Made by a program: the position numbers and the translations under genes
Notes under the pieces: generated by a model
The model's database searches: none
Told to the model about the DNA's origin: nothing
The model's input: the letters and a program-made list of their open reading frames with translations, nothing else
Shown here: in pieces, positions 33,983 through 45,455 of the stretch
How positions within the stretch are numbered: the first letter of the stretch is position 1
Layout of the letters: the number at the start of each line of letters is the position of its first letter
From: Capniomyces stellatus
Lineage: Eukaryota; Kickxellomycota; Harpellomycetes; Harpellales; Legeriomycetaceae
NCBI GenBank assembly: GCA_001661515.1
Contig: LUVW01000017.1
Location: 248,001 to 312,000 of the forward strand
DNA: 64,000 bases
Reading direction: 5' to 3'

Positions 33983-34340
33983 CAGAATATTCCAGCAGCA
34001 GTAGCACGCTTGGTTCATTTATCAAACACTTCGATGCGAATAAAACAAAACGCGAACATCAAATGGTTTATACCAATAGCTTTATAAGCAATATTTGTAT
34101 ATATGCTCCTCAAACCATTATTCCAGACCGTTGTTCTGAATGTTTAATCTGAATGTTTATTGTGTTTCTACAAATCATTAATAGTATTTTTTTAATAATA
34201 AATAAAAAGAGGGAAAAAAATAGAGGGAAGCCTTGCTTTAAATTGGCTTAAAGGCAAGTGTAGAGTCAAGATGGCATTTTAGCTATCCATCGACCCCATA
34301 CAAACTAAAAGCAAATAAAAAGGACAGCAAAAAAAAAAGT

Positions 34341-35742
34341 CTAATCAACCTGGTCAATTGCCCAACTAAGTAGCTCAGAAGTACCAGCCAACATGGGCTT
34401 ATTTTGACCATCTGAAAAAAACGAGGTTTCAATAAATGTGGTTTGGTTAGTTAGATGATCAAAGTTGAACTTGGTTCCATCAATGCCCAAGAACGAATCG
34501 GTTTGGTCATTGGTGCTGTCGTCATGGCTGTCCAGCGCCGAGCCCCTTGTCACTCTCAACTTGTCTCTAAATAAATATTTTATGCAGTTGAAAGTGTTAT
34601 GAAATTAAAATTAAACAATATTTTTCTCGCACTAACCGCATCATCACACCCCCTACTAAACACGCTACTTGAGAATCAAAAACAAAATAAAAGAGTCTTT
34701 AAGTTTCCCAAACAAAGGCTATTACATGTGCCCAATTACTAAATGAATACTTACATTTCGGCCTCTAAGGCCGTTTGGACCTCGCTCATAGTTGAGCTTC
34801 CTGAAATTTCTCGTTTATTACACACGACTAGCATGGGAACCTCGTACCCATTTGACTGGTTTGCGATTAGCACGTCATAAAGATACCTAATGGTGAGATA
34901 TATAGCGGGTGTGCCGTTTAGCGATTGCTTGTTTGTATTGGCTTGTTTGGCTTGGACATTGTTCTGCCATTTTATTAATGAAAATTAAGTGATGTTATCT
35001 TACTCTGCAACTGAACGAAAGTTTTTGGAAAATTCGGAGCAATCAATCACGAACACAATTCCCTTGGAAATAGGCAAATATTCTGAAAATTGGTTTCGCA
35101 ATTTAGGATGACCAGGTACATCAACCAAGAATATTTTGACCTAACACATTCAAAAATCACAAGTTAGTAAGCCTTGGAAAACAAATCAATTAAAAGCTGA
35201 AAAATGGATTGTAGAATTGTCATGTTTACCTCTTTATCCATAGATTGGATTACACACTCCTCCTCGTTTATCTTCATTGATGTTTGGGTTGGTAATACGA
35301 GAATGTATCTAAACTGTGTTTGCAAATACAGTTTTAAATGAGAATAGGCAAAAGCATAAGTAAAGGCAAAAACAAAAACAATAGCAATAGCATAGACAAA
35401 AGCATAAGCAATAGCAATAGCAAAAACAAAGTCTAGCAATCCAAATTTTTAGAAAACGTACCCAAGCCCAGATTGTAGTTTTTCCTGAATCTGGCAACCC
35501 AAGAAACAAAAGGCCATTCTTTTTACTATGCCCGCCTTTTGACAAAGATAATATCCCTACATGTGCAATGTCCGATTAAATTTAAAGTTCGTACAATATA
35601 GCTTCTAGAAATACAAACTAAATGCATTTAAAAAAAATTCGTTTCTATAAGATTTACCGTAGCGCTGTCTAAGAACTATTAGAACAAAAAAGCCCAATAG
35701 CCCAATGCTTAGCACCCAAACTATAATATCGAATACAGTCAT
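34341..35742 (-). CDS. SRPRB: signal recognition particle receptor subunit beta
   Basis: Six exons: 35742-35658, 35556-35462, 35313-35230, 35140-35004, 34886-34755 and 34566-34341, giving 252 residues. SRPRB is the ER-membrane GTPase that anchors the SRP receptor alpha subunit. The N-terminal membrane anchor is in exon 1 (FDIIVWVLSIGLLGFFVLIV). GTPase motifs: P-loop GLPDSGKT, G3 region VDVPGHPKLR, IVFVIDCSEFSKN, and G4 as CNKRE, where NKxD is usual. TSMKINE is the switch-I side. C-terminal LRVTRGSALD and SELLSWAID are family-like. All junctions keep frame. Intron 2-3 (35461-35314) is made largely of CAATAG/AAAAGC-type repeats. Confidence 0.92.
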
Positions 35743-36367
35743 CTTGGCCTTTATAAATGTGAATAAGCTAATGTAAAGTGGAATTGAACCAAGCCTTATT
35801 TTTGAAGTCTTTTCTTTTGGATTTATTTTTGAAGAAACAAAGCAAAATCGATGGAGATTAGTATAAAGTGCTATTTTTGCTGTAAATAACCCAGCTTGAA
35901 GTTGATATTTTTTACCGCCAAACTTGGGGAAATAAAAGCGAGGAAAATAAAAAAGAATTCAAACAAATCTTAAAGTCAGCTTTTTGCTGCCTTGATTGGG
36001 TACTAATTGGTCGGTATTATTACTACTACCAAGACAACTTATAGTTGGCTATGATTTAAATCGATTTTGGCCAACTTATTCTTAACAAATGTGCCACACA
36101 AATAAATAAAAACATAAAAAAAACTTTAATTTTTTTCGTTGTGGTTTTCGAGAAAGCGGTCTGGTGAAAGAGCGAAAACAAAGCTGTTCTGGAATCCATT
36201 CACCTTTTATTCATCCAAGTACCATTTATTCTGTGCTTGATAGTAGAGATAATACCTAGTTACGCAAAAGTGTACATGATATACGAACAGAGCACTTTTC
36301 TTGGAAACAGTCGATACTTTTAACCAAAGCAAATAAATAGAAAAGTCTTATCAACAGCAGCATCGAA

Positions 36368-37443
36368 ATGGCGTCTGGACAAAACATATTGGAATTCTTC
36401 CATATACTAGAGAATCTTAAAGTAAGTTGTAGTTTAAAAAGCTGGTGGTGGAAATTGAGCTTAACTTCGAATTCAAAGTCGAAAACAAAGATGATATCGT
36501 CGTTCCTTTTTTTTCGCTTGTATTTTTTTATGACAAAAGTAAGCAACTGGTTTATAAATACCATAGAAAACAAAAAGAACGGGATGGCTGAACAATAATA
36601 TTCCAAAGGCAGAGTCGATTTCTGACCACATGTATAGAATGAGCATTATGGCCATGGTTATTGACGACAAATCCCTAGATCGAGACAGGTAAACAGACAG
36701 AAAGAATCAATAGTAAAGAAATACTGTCGGTAAAGCATGCATACTTATAAAGACATTTTGTGTTGCGCGTTTTAGGTGTATAAAAATAGCATTGGTTCAT
36801 GACATTGGAGAGGCGCTTGTGGTGAGTAACAAGATTATTTCAAAATTATTTTTTATAAAGGCAGTAGCCGCTAAATGTTTGAATATCGTATCAATAGGGT
36901 GACATAACGCCGCTAGATCCGGTTTCTAAAGAAGAGAAGTTTAGACTAGAGAATGTAGGTTTGAAGTTTGTAGATTGATTTGATGAGTTTCTGTGTTAAT
37001 GGATACCCGCACAACTTTATATGATTCTACAATTGCCAAGTACATAAAATTGGTTTGCTAGGACGCGATCCAGAAGATAAAGCAAACGCTAGGAAACAGC
37101 AGTGTGGCAGCTGAGATTGAGGATTTGTGGCTGGAATACGAGAACTGTGCAACCGACGAAGCAAAGTTTGTAAAGGATCTGGACAAGTTTGAGATGATTG
37201 TACAGGCATTAGAATATGAAAAAGGTTAGCACAGCAGCTATACTTGCCATAGTGTATATTGCATAATAAAACCAAGTAACTGAAAAATATATATATTTAT
37301 GTATAGAATATGGTGTGCAGCTAGATTCATTTTTTGAATCGACTAAAGGTGTGTTCAAGCATCCTTCGGTGCAAAGTTGGGTGAACGACCTTTATAAAGA
37401 GAGAGCAGAGTTGAGCTCAAAGTCTGGAAATTCAATCCTATAG
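36368..37443 (+). CDS. HDDC2: HD-domain nucleotide phosphatase, HDDC2/YGK1-like (5'-deoxynucleotidase)
   Basis: Six short exons: 36368-36421, 36567-36688, 36776-36821, 36898-36954, 37062-37224 and 37307-37443, giving 192 residues, the usual size for the family. HD-domain metal ligands are visible: His in ESISDHMYRMS, His-Asp in LVHDIGEALVGDI, and a later Asp in KDLDKFEMIVQA. These enzymes dephosphorylate deoxynucleoside monophosphates by family knowledge. The start NILEFFHILENLK followed by TGW is the family N-terminus and crosses intron 1. Exon 3 is only 46 nt, so the gene is almost invisible as ORFs. Convergent with FTR1. Confidence 0.93.
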
Positions 37444-37509
37444 CTGGTGACTAGAACTAGTGTTAAAATAATACGTTTGTGTTTTTATTTTCTTACTGCA
37501 ATACTAAAC

Positions 37510-37581
37510 AAACAAATAAGGAAGCCGAAGTTATGATGAGATGAGATGTGGTGTAATGGGATGTGATATGGTGTGATGGTT
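37510..37581 (+). repeat. imperfect GATGAG/GATGTG-rich tract after HDDC2
   Basis: A degenerate purine-rich repeat (ATGAGATGAGATGTGGTG and variants) follows the HDDC2 stop by roughly 90 nt. It probably lies in the 3' UTR. No function inferred. Confidence 0.4.
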
Positions 37582-38001
37582 TTGAAAATAGTATTCATAT
37601 AAAAGCTTCACTGACACATTACCTTTTAGTTAATTGACTCTTGGATTTGATATTATATTAATTATACATCTAAATGGTTTATTGACCCGAGAGAATGTGT
37701 GTTTTTTTTCCTACTTGTCTTGTACACACTCGATAATAAATCTTTAGCAGTGAGGGGATGCACAGGATATGACAGCAAGCCCAAAAGCCTTGGCCGATGT
37801 TTTTTAAATAGTGTAGTTTATTTATTTGAATAATTATTAACAAAGAGAATGAAAAAACGAAACACAATAATAGGATTGATAATATCTAGTAAAAATAACA
37901 ATAAAGTGTAACGGGATAAATAACATTGGCTGATTTAGTTGGTAGTTCGCCGGTTTTGTCGGATGCTAATAACGATTAGCCGGTTGCTGTTTAAGGTAGG
38001 C

Positions 38002-39086
38002 TTAGTCTGTTATGGTGGTGTTGGCGACCTTGTATGCGTTGGATTTTTTAAGCTGTCTGGCCTTATACTGGTAGAACGAAATAACAGCAGTCCAAAAGAC
38101 AATGTAGCCTGTAACTGTGCCTACAGTTGCGTTGTTGGTCCAGCCCAAGAAAGACTGGAATATTCTCCACGCACCATTCTCTGGATCTGCTGGGTTGCAG
38201 CAATCAAGCATCCATACGCTCTTGCCGAGCTCAAATACAAACCCAGCATCGGCGTCCATTGCTGTTCTTCTTCCAAATGTATATGACTCAAAGAATTTGA
38301 TAGAATTGGTAAAGAGACCAGCGCCCATAAGCGTGAGGAAAACTGTAGATGTGACCAAGAATATGGTTATTCCGACTTTATTTCCAAAGTAGTAAATGAC
38401 AACGCCGATCACAGTACCTAGAACCATGCCTGTAACAATGGACAGCGGAATTGACTTGGCTGGAGCGCTAATGGCCACTCCTGCAATCAACAAAATTGCT
38501 TCAACTCCCTCACGAATGACAGTGATGAAAGAAAGAAAGAAGAACGAGTTTCTTATAAAAAAGCCTGCCTTTTTTTCGCCGTCAATGTTTTCTGCATTGT
38601 TGGCCATTTTGGTTTCAATCGATTTGGCAATGTACTTGGTTTGCAGAAAGTAGTATCCTACTAGCGCCAGAATTACTGATGAGATTAAGGCAAATATTCC
38701 TTCCCACAAATCCTCATGCACTGCCCAAAAGTCACTTGAGAACTTGTAAAACAGATAGATTATCACTAAGGAAAACAAATTAGAAAGTAATAGAGAAAAA
38801 AGGTAAGTTTGAGTTTGAGCTTTCAGTAAATGCTAAACATATTTATAAAGCAGAGCGTATACATTCAACAAACAGATATGGTAGGCTAATTACCTCCACC
38901 GATTACTAAGCACAAGGCAAGAGCTATTGAGGCTCCGAAAATGATTTGTTTTTTCAGGTTGGACTTGGACCCTTCCTCCAACATGCTCATTCTCTTTGCG
39001 TACGCCAGCATAACTGATATCACAAGCGAAGCCTCCGTTGCTTCTCTGAAAATCACAAAGAAAATAGGTACATTGAATATCGACAT
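38002..39086 (-). CDS. FTR1: high-affinity iron permease
   Basis: Exons 39086-38894 and 38765-38002 (128-nt intron) give 318 residues. Ftr1 is the plasma-membrane channel that takes Fe3+ produced by the Fet3 ferroxidase. Two RExxE iron motifs are present: REATE near residue 14 (FREATEAS, where yeast has RECLE) and REGVE in FITVIREGVEAILLIAG (yeast REGLE). Other conserved parts: EDLWEGIFALI, GLFTNSIKFFESYTFGRR and DCCNPADPENGAWRIFQSFLGWTN. About seven hydrophobic helices are apparent. It is divergently arranged with FET3 at 41489 across a 2.4-kb region with five GATA-factor motifs, strongly supporting co-regulation by iron. Confidence 0.94.
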
Positions 39087-39445
39087 TTTCTCTAGATTGA
39101 TACTATTAAAGTGCTAGTTATAGAGTCTACTTGTCAAAATGTAAAGTGGTTTTATTATATGTTAGCTAGTGGCAATTAAAATAGGATACGCTTCATTAAT
39201 AAGCTAAAACAAAATCAATAAATTATTTAAAATTAAATGCAAGCAAGACGTACGAGGACTGTTTGTATTTATACTTTTATTATTTTTTTTAACAATGGAT
39301 TGGTTTTTTTTTTACTCCCGCTTTATTTAAAACATTCGAGTTTTTAAAGAAAAAAAATCATAACCTTGTTGATAAAAAAAAATCAATACGATAAAAGCAA
39401 GTAAAGAAAAACACAATTTCTAATTCAACGAAAAAACCAATTTTC

Positions 39446-39454
39446 TTATCTGAT
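39446..39454 (-). promoter_or_regulatory. iron-GATA motif ATCAGATAA (site 1)
   Basis: Plus strand TTATCTGAT, so the minus strand reads ATCAGATAA, a perfect match to ATCWGATAA, the consensus of iron-responsive GATA repressors (SreA/Urbs1 type). It is 360 nt upstream of the FTR1 ATG. Confidence 0.65.
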
Positions 39455-40088
39455 TTGTTTTGGTATGAATTTTAATTTTTGGACGATTAAATAAGCTGTT
39501 CAATCAAATGAGCTTTACACTTGAAGAAGTGGAAAATAAAAAAATTAGATTTTGAATCTAAAACCAACAAATTAAAGAGCTTTGATTTGCCAATCCATTG
39601 ACCCTTTTTTAGCCGTTTTTATTTTTATTTTTTAACAGCTTTTTTATAACGTAATTAACAGGCGACATTTTGCTTAATAACCAAGCTGGCCTAAATTATT
39701 TTCGTTCGACTAAACCCATACTCAATATTCTCTTGGTTTTGGTTTTGGTTTGCAATTTTGTGTTTTTGCAAAATTAGCCAGATCATTGTGCTGACCACAT
39801 CACTGCATGTGGCAAGTTCACTCTTCAGCACCAATTCAAAATCCATGAGATAAAACATCCAAACTTTTTTTGAGTCTAACCAACACAGTGACACCAATAT
39901 TGATTAAAAATCATTATAATCATCATACTAAAATCTAAAACAAATACCCATGTGCCAATACAACTAGATTACATAGCATAAATCAATGGATTTGAATACG
40001 ACCACACCCTTACACTCTTACATGTCTACATTTAAGCCGCTTGTGAATTGCTTGATTGTCGAACCATTTTGCCTGATCTTGCTGCTCT

Positions 40089-40097
40089 ATCTGATAA
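40089..40097 (+). promoter_or_regulatory. iron-GATA motif ATCTGATAA (site 2)
   Basis: A perfect ATCWGATAA match in the FTR1-FET3 intergenic region, roughly 1.0 kb from FTR1 and 1.4 kb from FET3. Confidence 0.65.
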
Positions 40098-40288
40098 CGA
40101 TTATGGCTTTATTCGACCCTTAGCTATATTGTAGCTTTAATGATCCTGTTCCAAGACAATCAAAACGTAAGATATTGTAAACCTGTTTTTAAAGTGTTTG
40201 TTGTGTGTTTACTAACTGAGAGTAAATTTATTAATGGGAAATTGGTAATACCAACATTTGCAAATCCTATAGTTCCCAAACAACACGC

Positions 40289-40297
40289 TTATCAGAT
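40289..40297 (-). promoter_or_regulatory. iron-GATA motif ATCTGATAA (site 3)
   Basis: Plus strand TTATCAGAT, the reverse complement of ATCTGATAA; about 200 nt from site 2 and in opposite orientation. Confidence 0.65.
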
Positions 40298-40620
40298 TAA
40301 CCAGAGCAGTTTTCACACAATACTGAGCTTTGTTATCATTAATTATTGGGTGTTTATTGAGAGAATTATGCAAAACCATGTTTTGATAGATTCTATGAGT
40401 CATTACCGTCTATAAAACTGCTCCTTTCCTTCTACCCCTCCTCCGCTCTTGCACAATACCTCCAACACCAATCTTAGCCAATTCTATTGGTTTTCGTGGC
40501 AATGATTTGTGCTTTTGACCGAAACTAGACAACAATGAATGGAAACAGCTTTCAAGTTTTCACAGTAGAATGTATGCACTTTTGAATCACCAAGTTGGTG
40601 TAGGGGTTGGAGAAAACTTA

Positions 40621-40629
40621 TTATCAGAT
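40621..40629 (-). promoter_or_regulatory. iron-GATA motif ATCTGATAA (site 4)
   Basis: Plus strand TTATCAGAT, a perfect consensus on the minus strand, 860 nt upstream of the FET3 ATG. Confidence 0.65.
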
Positions 40630-40919
40630 TAGCAATAATTATAACTGCGCAAATTAACACGAATTAGTAATAGGTAAATAATCAATTTTCGAACTAATGT
40701 CACAACTTTTATTTCAAATCTAACAAGACTATTCGCTAAGTATTGCAAAATATTTTTTTTTGCTTACTCGAAACTTAGTAACACATTTTCAAAAGTAACA
40801 CTAAAAAATCGTATGATTATTTCAAACAAAGTGGAAACTACAGTGCTAGCAGAAAAGCAAGCTAAAAAATAAAAGTTGCTAACGCAAAATAGATGGTGTT
40901 TTTAATTAAAATAAATGGT

Positions 40920-40928
40920 ATCAGATAA
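40920..40928 (+). promoter_or_regulatory. iron-GATA motif ATCAGATAA (site 5)
   Basis: A perfect ATCWGATAA on the plus strand, 561 nt upstream of the FET3 ATG, the nearest of the five to that gene. Confidence 0.65.
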
Positions 40929-41488
40929 GAAAACATTGGGAGATTAGGTAATATTCAGTAATTTGGGCTAACTGGGAAGCAAATTGTAAGCATCATTCAA
41001 CAATTCAATCCAAGTTGATTGAAAAAAGTACAGGTTTTTGCCATTATTTTTTTTACCAGTCGCTTATTTGTTTAAAAGGGTTTACTCAGTTTTCATTGGA
41101 AATTTTTTCTCTACCTTTTTGTTATTGAGATTATTGGCTATTCTTTTTCAAGTGTAATTAGTTATATCTGATTAAATCCCAAGTAGGCTGGTAGCGTAAA
41201 ATTTGGAGCATAATTTCCAAGTCAATCACCTCTCTCCCCCCTCCGTTCGTCGATTTTTACATCAAATTGTGTGTGGGTTTGATTTCCTTATCGTTTAACT
41301 ACTGTCATTTTTTTTTTTGTGTTTTTTTTAAGAAAAAAAAGTTAAAAAAAAAACAAATAAATATGGCGGCAGAACACAACATAACAGAACTTAGTCTGTA
41401 AAATTAAAAATATTTAGTTGTTTATTCCTAAATACTTTAAAGGCGTCAGAAAGCTTATTTTAACTAACAGAATAAATCGCTAATAGCA

Positions 41489-43671
41489 ATGAGAGTAACA
41501 AAAACATATTTGGCAAAGGCCTTAGCTGGACTACTATTCCTCAGTAATACCGAGTCAAAGACCATTGAACTCGACTGGGATATTGGATATGTAAAAGCTA
41601 ACCCTGATAAGCTTTTTGAACGTAATGTTATTGGAGTCAACAACAAATGGCCAATAGAGCCATTGGAAGGCAACGTGGGTGATGTTATCGTGGTAAATGC
41701 ACACAATTCTCTAGACAAACTCACCTCTCTACACGCTCATGGTCTTTCGTTCGAAAACCACCAACTCTCAGACGGTGCAGTGTCAGTCAACCATTGGTAA
41801 GCTGAAATATAACTGGGCAATGGTAGCCATCAACTAAATCAATGACTCTGCTACCATTATATTACGGAATATTTATGGAAGTAATATGTTTCACTCTACA
41901 AAAACTTTAACATCGCTCTTTTCTCTTTGTTTAAACCAATAGCGGTATTCCTCCAGGCGCTAATTTCACCTACACTCTTCCGCTTACAGAAGAAGGAACA
42001 TACTGGTTCCACTCGCACAGTATGGTAAGTACACATGTTTGTAACACTAACCATTTTGACGAGTATAAATTAACTTGAAGATGGTGCTTACAATGGTTAT
42101 TAACAAAAGAAAAATGCCCTAACTGTATATAGGGTCAATACGCAGATGGGCTAAGAACGCCTCTGATCGTCAAACCACTTGAAGAAGAAAACCCACACAA
42201 ATATGACGGTGAATACGTACTAGCCATGTCGGATTGGTACCATCATTCTGCTTCTGAATATGCTATGAACTTGGTTAGTGTCAATAACCCTGGAGGCGCA
42301 GAGCCAACACCTCGTAAGTTTTTTTTTCTTTTTTTTTCTTTGTATGGTTGATACGATAAGCCTGCTAGAAAAATGCTCTACTGTGGCTGTTAAGTTATGC
42401 CAATTGATTAAGGTTTGCTGTTGGAGGATTGTACTTTATAACAATGTCAATGTAACTGCTATTTTGTAGAATCTGGTATTCTCAATGATGGAGGAAACAC
42501 TAGTTTCAATGTCACTACAGGGAAGACCTATAGAATCCGTCTCATTAATACATCCACTATGGGGGTTTGGCATATTGGCGTTGATGGACATAAAATGAAA
42601 CTGATAGAGGTGGATGGTGTTGATATTGAAGAGCTGGAGTTGGAAAGCATTGAGTTGTCGCCAGCACAAAGAGCTTCATTCTTGATCACCACCAAAGACA
42701 GCGACGACATGAACTACTACATTCACGCAGATATGGACCCAGACTACTTTGACACCATGCCAGCTGATCTTGTGTACAACTATACCGCCTCTTTGGTTTA
42801 CAACACCGCATCAAAGTTTGCCCCAGAGGAGGACAGAGAGTGGGCCACAGTTGACGATGTTGAACTTGTGCCAATTAGGAATATTTCGTATACAATTCCA
42901 GAGGAAACACATGTGATGGTATCAGATATTATGCAAATGGATGATGGAACAGCGCGCGGTATGCTGAACCACATCACATACGTTCCACCAAAAGTACCAA
43001 TTATTTTGTCAATGCTTACAACTGGCGAAAATGCTACAGACCCACTAACTTATGGTCGCCAGTCAAACGCAATTGTACTGGGATTCAATAAAACAGTCCA
43101 AGTCGTAATTGAAAATAACCATCTAGATGCCCATCCTTTCCACTTGCACGGACATAAATTCCAAGTTGTTTCTGTTGGACCGGGCAAATTTGCTGACGCT
43201 GAGCCTATTGTGGCCAAACCGGGTTGGAATCCAAGTCGCCGAGATACAGTCAATGTTCCAGGGTTTGGATACGCTGTCATCCAATTTATTTCCAATAATC
43301 CTGGGGCCTGGCCTTTCCATTGCCACAACAACTGGCATATGGTTCTGGGAATGATGGCTGTTTTTATTGAAGCTCCGCTCGAGTTGCAAAAAACCCTAGC
43401 TTTGCCATCAAAAGACCAGTTGGAGCTCTGTAGCGCTGCTGGGTTTATGACATCAGGTAATGCTGCTGGAAAGGTAGGCTTTGACCTTACCGGTGCCCCA
43501 GACGGCCCAAGACTAATCAACTATGGTATCCATACAAAGGGCATTATAGCCATTATTTTCTGTGTTTTGTTCGCAATCGGTGGAATTACTAGTATTATAT
43601 ACTATGCCAGACAGCTGATCAATGACGTAGACGAGGACCAAAATTCATTGCTGCAAAATGAAGCTGAATAA
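41489..43671 (+). CDS. FET3: multicopper ferroxidase, Fet3 type
   Basis: Exons 41489-41796, 41943-42024, 42133-42313 and 42470-43671 give 590 residues. Fet3 oxidises Fe2+ outside the plasma membrane and passes Fe3+ to Ftr1. It has an N-terminal signal (YLAKALAGLLFLSNTES) and ends in a single membrane anchor (GIIAIIFCVLFAIGGITSII) with a short cytoplasmic tail. The four copper-ligand segments are intact: LHAHG (His82, His84), WFHSH (His126, His128), HPFHLHGH, and HCHNNWHMVLGM with Cys475 and His480 as type-1 ligands. The position corresponding to yeast Leu494, the axial type-1 residue, is Met485 here. Splice junctions fall inside conserved blocks (NHCGIPPG, HSHSM-GQYADGL, PTPQSGIL) and keep frame. 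Confidence 0.95.
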
Positions 43672-44164
43672 CAACCTTGATAGTTCCAAATTTATAAATT
43701 TCGTTCCACTTTTCTTTATACAGCTTACTCTCTTAATCTGATATATATACATTTTTACATTTTATAATCTAAATTTCATAGTTTATACCTTTATATTTTT
43801 ATACTTTTGCCATTATTCATTGGCGCTTACTTGATTCTACCAAGGCCAACAATAGAGCCCATGTGCGGAGCATCTAAAACCCAAACCATCAACCCTAATT
43901 TAGTCTGCAGTTTAATTTTCTCACTTTCCAAAGTTATTGAGCTTTAAAAGTAAAGCTTTAATAAAAAAAAATTTTAAGTTAGAAGCATAATTTAAATCAA
44001 CTTTTGGATTAATTATTTAAAAAATCACTCAGTCTTGTCTGCAAAAACTCTTTTATTTCAACTCAACTTGAAGACAGATTTAAACACCTTTGATAGCCAT
44101 TATCCGTATCCTCCAAATTCAAACAATAAACACTGAGCAAAAAACAAAACACAATACTTTTACA

Positions 44165-45001
44165 ATGGAAAGCAAACCTTTACACGTAAATTCCTTGTCG
44201 AACAAGCTAAAAACAATGAAGGTAAATATAATTAACATATTTTCCTCAGTTACAATTAATGTATATGTTTTGAATAATTCCGCAATATTGCTATAGCACC
44301 AATACCAGATGCTAGAACTAATGCTTTAAATTGTATGTATATGTATTAAAATCCAAAATAAAGTTCATGCAAAGGCAGGGATCAGCTAAGAATAATCAGA
44401 AGGAAAGCAGTGTCGAAGATCCATCAAACGAGAATTGCTGGCGAATAAAATACGAAGGCAACACAAACGAAGGATCTGAATCCACAAAGCCAAATCAAAT
44501 AAGGTGAGGATCTGAGTAGCTATGTAATCAGATCGGGAGGGTTTTTTTTGGATTTGAACTGTAAAGTAAGAGCACTAAGCGATGGAAAGACAAAATGAAT
44601 GCTAAATCTTTTACTTTGAAAATGATTTTGTAGAAGGTTCAATGTTGTTTCGACAACGAGCTATTTAGGGTTGGATAAGAGCATAAGCGTTGTGGATCCA
44701 AGTACGATTTTGGAAGATGCAGATTTGTCCAAGGAAGCAAAGGGCCGGCGGTCATTTAAGAAATTCAACGCAGAAATTGAGGTAAGTACAGCTTTGCTAG
44801 ACATCTAATATGACTATTATAGTGTATTTATTACGCAATAAGTTTGTGGCTCTAATGACACTCTTTTGTTGATAGAAAATCGAACTGGAGAAGGCAAATG
44901 AAGTGAAAGAAGACTTTCAAGAGCAGCAGGTTAAAAAGGTGTCAGTAACTGATAAAGAGCTAGCCGAAATCTACTCTAGAAAAAAACAGAGAAGGAACTA
45001 A
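44165..45001 (+). CDS. MPP6: MPP6 (M-phase phosphoprotein 6), nuclear exosome cofactor
   Basis: Exons 44165-44221, 44364-44503, 44634-44781 and 44876-45001 give 156 residues. The family start LSNKLKTMK joins FMQRQGSAKNNQK over intron 1, corresponding to the LSKNLLRMKFMQR motif. The central signature GRRSFKKFNAEIEKIE spans the last intron and matches the GRxSFxxFNPEVEKL box. In animals and yeast MPP6 binds RNA and the exosome with Rrp6/Mtr4, so a nuclear RNA-surveillance role is expected. The exon 3 acceptor is uncertain by one codon (TAG at 44631-44633 or AAG three bases later). The tail is basic (SRKKQRRN). Confidence 0.88.
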
Positions 45002-45085
45002 GCACTCCCACCTTATTTATAGTGCTGTAATAATATGATCAAAGATGGAGCAGACTATATTTTATTACACTTTCTACCAATTTTA

Positions 45086-45117
45086 CAGCCAACAGCCAAC
45101 AGCCAACAGCCAACAGT
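45086..45117 (+). repeat. CCAACAG heptamer tandem repeat
   Basis: Nearly five tandem heptamers (ACAGCCA units ending in ACAGTCA), about 90 nt after the MPP6 stop. Simple repeat. Confidence 0.7.
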
Positions 45118-45369
45118 CAAGTTTAAATGCTGTTTTTTTTTAGATTCTCTACAAGTTTTGACAATTTTTTATAATGTAAATATTAAAAAATGCTACTATA
45201 CAACCACATCCAACCAGCATTGGAACAAGTGTGGACCCAGCTTTTATGTCTGCAGATACCGTAGTATTAAAGTGTTAAACTACATAGGGGCTTTAGCTGC
45301 GCAACTAAAAGTATTTAGTACTTTTTCAATTAATCTATTTGGCTTTTTTTGTTTTGAAACTTTTAATTA

Positions 45370-45443
45370 GCTTTCGTGGCGCAATTGGCTAGCGCGTCTG
45401 ACTGTTAATCAGGAGGTTGCTAGTTCAAGCCTAGCCGAGAGCG
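45370..45443 (+). tRNA. tRNA-Asn (anticodon GTT)
   Basis: 74 nt fold as a standard cloverleaf. The acceptor stem is GCTTTCG with CGAGAGC (one T-G pair) and discriminator G. The D-arm region is TGGCGCAATTGGCTAGCGCG, the anticodon stem is TCTGA/TCAGG with loop CTGTTAA giving GTT, and the T-arm is CTAG with GTTCAAGCC. No intron. It lies between MPP6 and SMG9 on the plus strand. Confidence 0.97.
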
Positions 45444-45448
45444 ATTAA

Positions 45449-45455
45449 TTTTTTT
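45449..45455 (+). terminator. RNA polymerase III T-run terminator
   Basis: Seven consecutive T, five bases after the tRNA-Asn 3' end, the normal pol III stop. Confidence 0.85.

Noticed and set aside
34700..35560. Sense ORFs reading through SRPRB introns as separate small proteins
   Set aside because: GT-AG pairs join conserved GTPase segments in frame. The intron-derived parts are simple repeats.
39691..40415. ORFs inside the FTR1-FET3 promoter (39691-39897 minus, 40140-40415 plus)
   Set aside because: No recognisable sequence or splice partners. They overlap the cluster of GATA motifs, so the region is better read as regulatory.
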